Source: Neisseriaceae bacterium (lineage in GTDB: Bacteria; Pseudomonadota; Gammaproteobacteria; Burkholderiales; Neisseriaceae). Taken from it: a stretch of DNA of 16,636 nt. Positions 12,063 to 16,636 of this stretch are shown piece by piece. The translations under genes and the position numbers were made by a program. Positions within the stretch are counted from its first letter, which is position 1; each line of letters begins with the position of its first letter. The stretch lies in assembly GCA_030146285.1 (NCBI GenBank), contig JASLBZ010000061.1:1-16636 (forward strand). Reading direction: 5' to 3'. Below the pieces are notes generated by a model. It did not search any database. It was not told the origin of the DNA and worked only from the letters and a program-made list of their open reading frames with translations.

Positions 12063-14522
12063 CTATTCAATAGTTTTTTTTGCCAAAATTTGGCGACTAC
12101 CACCTAGCTCAGCAGCAGAAACAATGCCTTCTTGCTCCAATGCTTCCATCAAATTTGCCGAGCGGTTATAGCCAATGCGCAAATGCCGTTGCAGTGCTGA
12201 AATCGAAGTCTTGCGGCTGGTTAAAATAAATTCCACAGCTTGGTCGAATAACTCATCGCTTTGTTGGCTTTTTCCAGGAGAAATTGCAGATTCCGTGCTC
12301 ATGGCCGCTTCACCCGTGAGTAAGCCTTCAATGTAATTGGGTTCGCCTTGTTCTTTTAAAAATGACACCACTTTGTGAACTTCATCATCGCTCACAAAGG
12401 CACCATGTAGGCGCGTAGGTTCAGCCGTACCAGGTGGCAAGAACAGCATGTCACCACGGCCCAATAAGTTTTCAGCACCACCTTGATCCAAAATCGTGCG
12501 GCTGTCGATTTTGCTTGAAACTTGGAATGAGATTCGGGTGGGGATATTGGCTTTGATTAAGCCTGTAATCACATCTACCGATGGGCGTTGCGTTGCCAAA
12601 ATCAAATGAATGCCTGCGGCGCGGGCTTTTTGTGCCAAGCGGGCAATTTGTTGTTCAACTTTTTTGCCCTCAACCATCATTAAGTCTGCCAATTCATCAA
12701 TAATCACCACAATAAATGGCATTTTTTCCAAAGGCTCTGGATCATCAGGATTCAGGCTGAACGGATTGGGAATTGGGCTATTATTGGCTTTGGCTTCGGC
12801 GATCTTTTGGTTAAAGCTAGAAAGCTGTCGAACGCCAGTATGTGCTAATAAGCGATAGCGTTTTTCCATTTCCGCCACACACCAATTCAGTGCATTGGCA
12901 GCTTGCTTCATGTCGGTGACCACAGGGGTTAATAAATGAGGGATGTCTTCATAAACCGACAATTCCAACATTTTTGGGTCAACCATAATCAAGCGAATGT
13001 CTTCAGCACTGGCTTTGTACAATAGCGATAAAATCATGGTATTAATTGCAACAGACTTACCCGAGCCGGTTGTACCTGCAACCAAGACGTGCGGCATTTT
13101 GGCTAAATCAGCAACAACCGGTACGCCAGCAATGTCTTTGCCTAAGGCCACGGTTAATTTAGAAGGTGCTTCTTCAAAAACATTGGCCGATAAGATTTCA
13201 GACAAAGAAACGTTGTGGCGAATGTCATTGGGCAGCTCAATCCCCATGCTGCTTTTGCCGGCAATGGTTTCGACCACACGCACACTTTGTAGGCTCAAAG
13301 CTCGGGCCAAATCTTTATTCAAATTCACAATCTGGCTGCCCTTAACACCTTGGGCAGGTTCGATTTCATAGCGGGTAATCACCGGACCTGAAGTGGCACT
13401 GGCAACCTGAACACTCACGCCAAATTCAGATAATTTGGTTTCAATCAAACTGGCTGTTTCTTGTAAGAGGGCAGGGTCAATTTTTTCATGCACCACATTC
13501 GGCTCGTCTAGCAAATCCAAATCAGGTAAGTCACCAGCCAGCGCATTTTGTTCTTTGGTTTTTTTGGGTTTTCGTTCTTGTTTTGGGGTTGATGCGGCTT
13601 CGTCATCAAACAAAGACGTTTGGATCGCAATGTCTTTGGTGGTCGTGCTGGGAGCGACTTCTGTGGCAGTATCGGGCTCAGGAGCCTGTGCTTTGCGATT
13701 GCTAATAGCCACCGGCATTTCTGGTACAGGTTGCGAGGTAATGTGTTCGGTTTCTTTGATGATTTTGTGGTTTTTCAATAAATTGCTCACCAAAAATTGG
13801 GGGGCTCTAAAAAGCTTTAAGGATATCCATTTCCCCAATAAGCCGATTTTTTTGCACATATCAATCCAAGAGATTTGTGCCAATAAAGACAAACCCAAGA
13901 CCATAAAACACAAAGACAATAGGCCGCTAGACGTTCCCAAAAGCGGCTCTGTCATGGGCGTAATGGCTTGACCCCACAGGCCACCTGCGCCGATGGGCAA
14001 GGTGTCATTAATCGAGTCATTCCACAGCATGTACTCAACAATGGGGCTGCTCAATAACAAAATTAAAATACCAAAACCCGCCAATGGAAAATTGTAATAG
14101 CGGTTGTTAATGGCCATTTTGTATCGGCTGCTGCGAAAAGTCTTGAGCAAAATGCAGCACAAAGCCAGCACAATCCACCAGCTAGAATACCCAAAAAAGT
14201 AATAACTGATGTCTGCTGTGTAAGCACCAAGTAAGCCCGTGAGATTGCTCAGCTGCCCTGTGTCCTCAATGCTGCGAGACCAAGCAGGGTCAGTCATGGA
14301 AAAGCTTGCCAATGCTAATGCGTACATGATGGCAACAATGCCGGCTATTAGCCAGACACCATCAGCCAATAAACCAATCACATTGCCTTGGCTTGGCGTG
14401 TTATTGCCCAATCCCGTTTTTTTGACCACGCCTTGCTTGCCCTTTTTGATTGTGCTTTTGGGGCGAACAGGGGTTGATAACGGTTTTTTATTAGGGGGTT
14501 TGCGGGTACTGTTTACTGCCAT
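12063..14522 (-). CDS. ftsK: FtsK/SpoIIIE-type DNA translocase
   Basis: This is a septum-located ATP-driven DNA pump that clears and aligns chromosome termini at division. The 819-residue protein has a basic N-terminal tail and about four membrane segments (roughly 50-75, 105-128, 145-168, 195-220). A charged linker of only about 120 residues follows (to about 345). The motor comes next with Walker A GTTGSGKS (483-490), PKMLELSVYEDIPHL (516-530) and Walker B VVIIDELADLMM (605-616), plus ATQRPSVDVITGLIKANIP. The winged-helix gamma domain at about 755-815 (DELFDQAVEFILTSRK to EALEQEGIVSAAE) would read oriented DNA motifs. It is complete, and the linker is much shorter than in E. coli FtsK (1329 residues). 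It starts 18 nt after the anmK stop; the ribosome-binding site is weak. Confidence 0.97.
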   Translation of the reverse strand: MAVNSTRKPPNKKPLSTPVRPKSTIKKGKQGVVKKTGLGNNTPSQGNVIGLLADGVWLIAGIVAIMYALALASFSMTDPAWSRSIEDTGQLSNLTGLLGAYTADISYYFFGYSSWWIVLALCCILLKTFRSSRYKMAINNRYYNFPLAGFGILILLLSSPIVEYMLWNDSINDTLPIGAGGLWGQAITPMTEPLLGTSSGLLSLCFMVLGLSLLAQISWIDMCKKIGLLGKWISLKLFRAPQFLVSNLLKNHKIIKETEHITSQPVPEMPVAISNRKAQAPEPDTATEVAPSTTTKDIAIQTSLFDDEAASTPKQERKPKKTKEQNALAGDLPDLDLLDEPNVVHEKIDPALLQETASLIETKLSEFGVSVQVASATSGPVITRYEIEPAQGVKGSQIVNLNKDLARALSLQSVRVVETIAGKSSMGIELPNDIRHNVSLSEILSANVFEEAPSKLTVALGKDIAGVPVVADLAKMPHVLVAGTTGSGKSVAINTMILSLLYKASAEDIRLIMVDPKMLELSVYEDIPHLLTPVVTDMKQAANALNWCVAEMEKRYRLLAHTGVRQLSSFNQKIAEAKANNSPIPNPFSLNPDDPEPLEKMPFIVVIIDELADLMMVEGKKVEQQIARLAQKARAAGIHLILATQRPSVDVITGLIKANIPTRISFQVSSKIDSRTILDQGGAENLLGRGDMLFLPPGTAEPTRLHGAFVSDDEVHKVVSFLKEQGEPNYIEGLLTGEAAMSTESAISPGKSQQSDELFDQAVEFILTSRKTSISALQRHLRIGYNRSANLMEALEQEGIVSAAELGGSRQILAKKTIE
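13400..13411 (+). repeat. Degenerate DNA uptake sequence (TGGCAACCTGAA) inside ftsK
   Basis: It differs from AGGCAGCCTGAA at two positions and shares the same core change (GCAACCTGAA) as the copy at 864-875. Confidence 0.3.
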
Positions 14523-14540
14523 GTCATCATTTCATTGTTG

Positions 14541-15644
14541 TTATGCATAATAACCTGCACCTAAAATGCAGGGTCGATTGGCACCGGTTACGCTTGGCAT
14601 GTTGCTTGGGATGCGCAAATGCCAGCAAGCTGCTAACCATGCAAAAGCAGCTGCTTCCATCCACTGCGGGTTCAATAACAAACTATCGGTACTGTCTATT
14701 CGCATATGAGGTAGGTGGTATTGCAATTGTTCTATTAACAGTGGATTGTAGATGCCACCGCCACACAGATAGACTGCATCATGCTTGGGTGCATGTTGTA
14801 AAGTTGCATCTGCAATGGATTTGGCTGTTAATTCTAACAGGGTTCGCAAGACATCGTATGGATTTTCTATTCCAGTTAGATACTGTTGTAACCACAAGAA
14901 TGAAAACAAGTCACGCCCTGTGCTTTTGGGGATGTCTTGTGCAAAATACCCATGTTTCAATAGTGCGTGCAGCAGATCAGGAAGGACTTTGCCTTGTCTG
15001 GCCAGAAGGGCATCCTTGTCATAATCTTGCTGCCAGTGGTGTTTGACCCACGCATCCATGAGCATATTGCCTGGGCCCGTATCAAAGCCAATGGCCACTT
15101 CAGGGACGTTCAGAATGCTAACATTGGCAATGCCACCTATATTCAATAAAACCCGTTTTTCGGTTGCATCGCTAAAAACAGCATGGTGAAAGGCTGGAAC
15201 CAAAGGAGCACCTTGTCCGCCTGCCGCTAAGTCACGGCTGCGAAAATCGCCAACAACATTGATTTGGCTTAATTGTGCGAGCAAAGGGTAATCTGCAATT
15301 TGAATGCTATAGGCAGCATCAGGACGATGGCGAATGGTTTGGCCATGGCAACCGATGGCACTGATGTCGCTAGGCTGTTTATTTGCCAGTTGCAAAAGAT
15401 TGTGCACGGCTTTGGCATACAGTCGGCTTAAATCTTGTGCCAAGACATGACTGGTGTGCAATTCATCAAAACTGGCATCTTGTAATGCCAATACACGTGC
15501 TTTGATGCTATCAGGATAAGGAACATAGGCATGGTGACTGGCTTGAATAAAACGTTCATTTTGCATTTGAATCAAGACTGCATCAACGCCATCTAAGCTG
15601 GTGCCAGACATCAAGCCAATGTAGTAATTCGTCAGTTGGGGCAT
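14541..15644 (-). CDS. anmK: Anhydro-N-acetylmuramic acid kinase
   Basis: AnmK opens and phosphorylates 1,6-anhydro-MurNAc, released when lytic transglycosylases turn over the wall, giving MurNAc-6-phosphate for recycling in the cytoplasm. The 367 residues match the family length. They show the ATP-binding start GLMSGTSLDGVDAVLIQ (10-26), IGCHGQTIRHRP, the catalytic region VVGDFRSRDLAAGGQGAPLVP, GGIANVS, and GFDTGPGNMLMDAW. A late AVYLCGGGIYNPLLIEQL follows. All family motifs appear intact. The gene is the first of anmK-ftsK-hemH. It starts only 16 nt after a terminator-like hairpin, so its own promoter must lie within or just above that hairpin, or readthrough supplies it. Confidence 0.96.
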   Translation of the reverse strand: MPQLTNYYIGLMSGTSLDGVDAVLIQMQNERFIQASHHAYVPYPDSIKARVLALQDASFDELHTSHVLAQDLSRLYAKAVHNLLQLANKQPSDISAIGCHGQTIRHRPDAAYSIQIADYPLLAQLSQINVVGDFRSRDLAAGGQGAPLVPAFHHAVFSDATEKRVLLNIGGIANVSILNVPEVAIGFDTGPGNMLMDAWVKHHWQQDYDKDALLARQGKVLPDLLHALLKHGYFAQDIPKSTGRDLFSFLWLQQYLTGIENPYDVLRTLLELTAKSIADATLQHAPKHDAVYLCGGGIYNPLLIEQLQYHLPHMRIDSTDSLLLNPQWMEAAAFAWLAACWHLRIPSNMPSVTGANRPCILGAGYYA

Positions 15645-15663
15645 GGTTTCGTTTTCTGATAAA

Positions 15664-15689
15664 AAAACGCGCCAGTGTTGGCGCGTTTT
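15664..15689 (-). terminator. Terminator hairpin of the cytochrome c gene, in the anmK leader
   Basis: AAAACGCGCCA (15664-15674) pairs perfectly with TGGCGCGTTTT (15679-15689) around the loop GTGT. On the minus strand it is followed by seven T (15667-15661), a strong intrinsic terminator for the upstream cytochrome gene. Confidence 0.88.
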
Positions 15690-15718
15690 ATTGTTATCTA
15701 TTCCAACTTGGTTTTCAA
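15690..15718 (-). promoter_or_regulatory. Predicted promoter of anmK overlapping the terminator edge
   Basis: On the minus strand TTGAAA (15718-15713, 5 of 6) lies 17 bp from AACAAT (15695-15690, 4 of 6). Initiation would fall at about 15683, inside the first arm of the terminator hairpin. Transcripts started here could not form the full stem, whereas those read through from the cytochrome gene would. Confidence 0.4.
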
Positions 15719-15753
15719 GTTATTTCATCACGCTTGTGATCAATACAATGTGA

Positions 15754-16290
15754 TTAGTTGGCTGAAGCTTCAGATGCTTTGGCAGCATCAATTTCTTCGG
15801 CAGCCTGAACTTCAGGAGCGGTGAAATTACCACCAGATTGATTGGTCATAAATGCAATAGCACGAGCCAATTCGTCATCCGTTAGTGTTGGGTTACCACC
15901 ACGAGCTGGCATGGCGTTAAAGCCATTGATTGCATGATCAAGCAGCATTGGCATGCCTTTGGCAATGCGCGGTGCCCATTCTGCATCGTGCGTTACTTTT
16001 GGAGAGCCAGCTGTTGCAGAATCTGCACCATGGCATTGGATACATGTTTTGTTGTAAACCATTTCCCCAGTGCGCTGACCTTCAGGAACGCCATCACCCA
16101 TGGTGATTGAACCTTGAGATTTAATGCGTGTATTGACCGCATTGTCAGTCATGTCCTGAACTTGGTTGTAGTAACCTGATCCAGTGGTTGCCAAGCGCAC
16201 AAGCAAATACAAAAAGGCAACAAGAATAACGACTGCGCCTAAAACTGTAGTGGTTGTGGACCCGGTAATGTATTTTTTTTGGTTGTTCAT
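15754..16290 (-). CDS. Membrane-anchored c5-type cytochrome c
   Basis: This is a 178-residue electron carrier with a short cytoplasmic N-terminus, one uncleaved-looking membrane helix (about 14-33, TVLGAVVILVAFLYLLVRLA), a periplasmic linker and a single haem domain (about 70-150). CIQCH (83-87) is the covalent haem site with His87 as one axial ligand. Met127 in FNAMPARGG is the likely second, and LTDDELARAIAFM is the usual closing helix. The pattern GEMVYNKTCIQCH...MPARGG is c5-like. An Ala/Glu-rich tail of about 25 residues follows. It probably carries electrons from the bc1 complex to a terminal oxidase or reductase. The start at ATG 16290 is chosen because the upstream extension to 16377 would include the predicted promoter. 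It has its own promoter and terminator. Confidence 0.9.
   Translation of the reverse strand: MNNQKKYITGSTTTTVLGAVVILVAFLYLLVRLATTGSGYYNQVQDMTDNAVNTRIKSQGSITMGDGVPEGQRTGEMVYNKTCIQCHGADSATAGSPKVTHDAEWAPRIAKGMPMLLDHAINGFNAMPARGGNPTLTDDELARAIAFMTNQSGGNFTAPEVQAAEEIDAAKASEASAN
15798..15809 (+). repeat. DNA uptake sequence-like 12-mer (CGGCAGCCTGAA)
   Basis: It carries the exact core GCAGCCTGAA and matches AGGCAGCCTGAA at 11 of 12. It falls in the part of the cytochrome gene encoding the low-complexity C-terminal tail. Confidence 0.6.
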
Positions 16291-16342
16291 TTGTATAAGC
16301 CTTGCCGTAAAATGGGTACTTAACAGGTAAATTATCGAATGG

Positions 16343-16371
16343 ATTATACTAAAAACATGGGTGTATTCCAA
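16343..16371 (-). promoter_or_regulatory. Predicted sigma-70 promoter of the cytochrome c gene
   Basis: The minus strand has TTGGAA (16371-16366, 4 of 6) and a perfect TATAAT (16348-16343) with a 17-bp spacer. Initiation near 16336 gives a leader of about 46 nt. It also argues for the shorter cytochrome start at 16290. Confidence 0.65.
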
Positions 16372-16379
16372 TCGCAAAC

Positions 16380-16405
16380 TTGAGCTTAAGTCAAAGAAAG
16401 CTCAA
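16380..16405. repeat. Perfect 8-bp inverted repeat upstream of the cytochrome promoter
   Basis: TTGAGCTT (16380-16387) and AAGCTCAA (16398-16405) are exact complements, separated by 10 nt. No T-tract follows on either strand, so it is not a terminator. It sits just upstream of the predicted -35 box of the cytochrome gene and could be an operator. Confidence 0.35.
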
Positions 16406-16529
16406 ATTCTGATGTTTGTTTACACTGTTCAAGAGAGAGCCTTAAGGCTGTTTTTTGGTTTCTATGGTCAAATTTGGGTAAAATTGTTTAAATGTTACCA
16501 CCAAACGGCGACAAGATGCGGAGAAAGTT

Positions 16530-16558
16530 TTGCAAAATAATGGGTTTTGGGCTACTCT
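16530..16558 (+). promoter_or_regulatory. Predicted promoter of tRNA-Arg
   Basis: TTGCAA (16530-16535) and TACTCT (16553-16558) are 17 bp apart, placing initiation near 16565, about 6 nt before the mature tRNA. The -10 match is modest (3 of 6). Confidence 0.4.
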
Positions 16559-16570
16559 TTCGCACTTAAT

Positions 16571-16636
16571 GCACCCATAGCTCAGTTGGAAGAGCGTCAG
16601 TTTCCGAAGCTGGAGGCCACAGGTTCGATCCCTGTT
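16571..16636 (+). tRNA. tRNA-Arg (anticodon CCG), 3' end cut by window
   Basis: The acceptor 5' strand GCACCCA, D-arm GCTC-AGTTGGAA-GAGC, anticodon arm TCAGT-TTCCGAA-GCTGG and T-arm ACAGG-TTCGATC-CCTGT fold as a normal tRNA. Loop positions 34-36 read CCG, which decodes CGG (Arg). The 3' acceptor strand and any CCA lie beyond the window. Confidence 0.95.

Noticed and set aside
13435..13971. 178-residue plus-strand frame opposite ftsK
   Set aside because: It is a shadow of the ftsK linker and membrane region; no start signal, family motif or operon context.
14543..15046. 167-residue plus-strand frame opposite anmK
   Set aside because: It is a shadow of anmK, rich in Cys and His with no recognisable domain.
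16291..16377. 29-residue N-terminal extension of the cytochrome c gene
   Set aside because: It runs across the predicted TTGGAA-TATAAT promoter and gives a second hydrophobic stretch unlike the family.
16438..16456. AGCC-TTAA-GGCT hairpin followed by six T
   Set aside because: The stem is only 4 bp and no plus-strand gene precedes it; likely chance.

Overview
The window comes from a Neisseriaceae chromosome. It lies outside the pathogenic Neisseria and near the Simonsiella/Kingella/Alysiella/Vitreoscilla group. This rests on protein resemblance, moderate base composition, and scattered 10-12-mers matching the family's DNA uptake sequence (DUS) dialects. Four exact copies of the Kingella-type core GCAGCCTGAA are present, plus one inverted pair built on the Simonsiella-type core GCTGCCTGAA. 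Almost everything is core metabolism, respiration and cell-envelope biology. I see no insertion sequence, prophage, CRISPR array, toxin-antitoxin pair or recognisable defence system.

Layout, left to right. (1) 1-855 (+): the 3' end of tex, ending at a terminator shared with the converging PTS genes. (2) 925-3371 (-): a compact ptsI/ptsH/EIIA-Man cluster, the soluble phosphorelay of a phosphotransferase system with no sugar permease in view. It is preceded by hpt (3451-3996, -), whose terminator is an inverted pair of uptake sequences. (3) 3997-4544: a long regulatory intergenic region with a predicted hpt promoter, a strong -10 box for the cyd operon and several palindromes. (4) 4545-7913 (+): a complete five-gene cytochrome bd quinol oxidase operon, cydP-cydA-cydB-cydX-ybgE. 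cydX encodes only 43 residues, and cydP is best started at a GTG. The operon ends at a bidirectional terminator. (5) 7980-9733 (-): a tight GNAT acetyltransferase / ThiF-MoeB-like E1 enzyme / dtd operon with 1-nt gaps. (6) 9734-10225: an intergenic stretch that may hold the remains of a decayed gene. (7) 10226-10963 (+): an NlpD-type lipoprotein with LysM and a catalytically degenerate LytM domain, sharing a terminator with the converging genes. (8) 11026-15644 (-): anmK-ftsK-hemH, a likely operon linking peptidoglycan recycling, chromosome segregation and the last step of haem synthesis. (9) 15754-16290 (-): a membrane-anchored c5-type cytochrome with its own promoter and terminator. (10) 16571 to the end (+): a tRNA-Arg(CCG), cut off by the window edge, with a predicted promoter.

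Together these describe a microaerophilic or facultative host-associated bacterium. It has a bd oxidase branch, a c-type cytochrome branch, a haem supply gene and an apparently regulatory PTS. The most rewarding parts are the control region of the cyd operon, the two genes that begin directly after a terminator hairpin (EIIA and anmK), the mixed uptake-sequence dialect, and the possible pseudogene upstream of nlpD. No convincing undescribed multi-gene system is visible.
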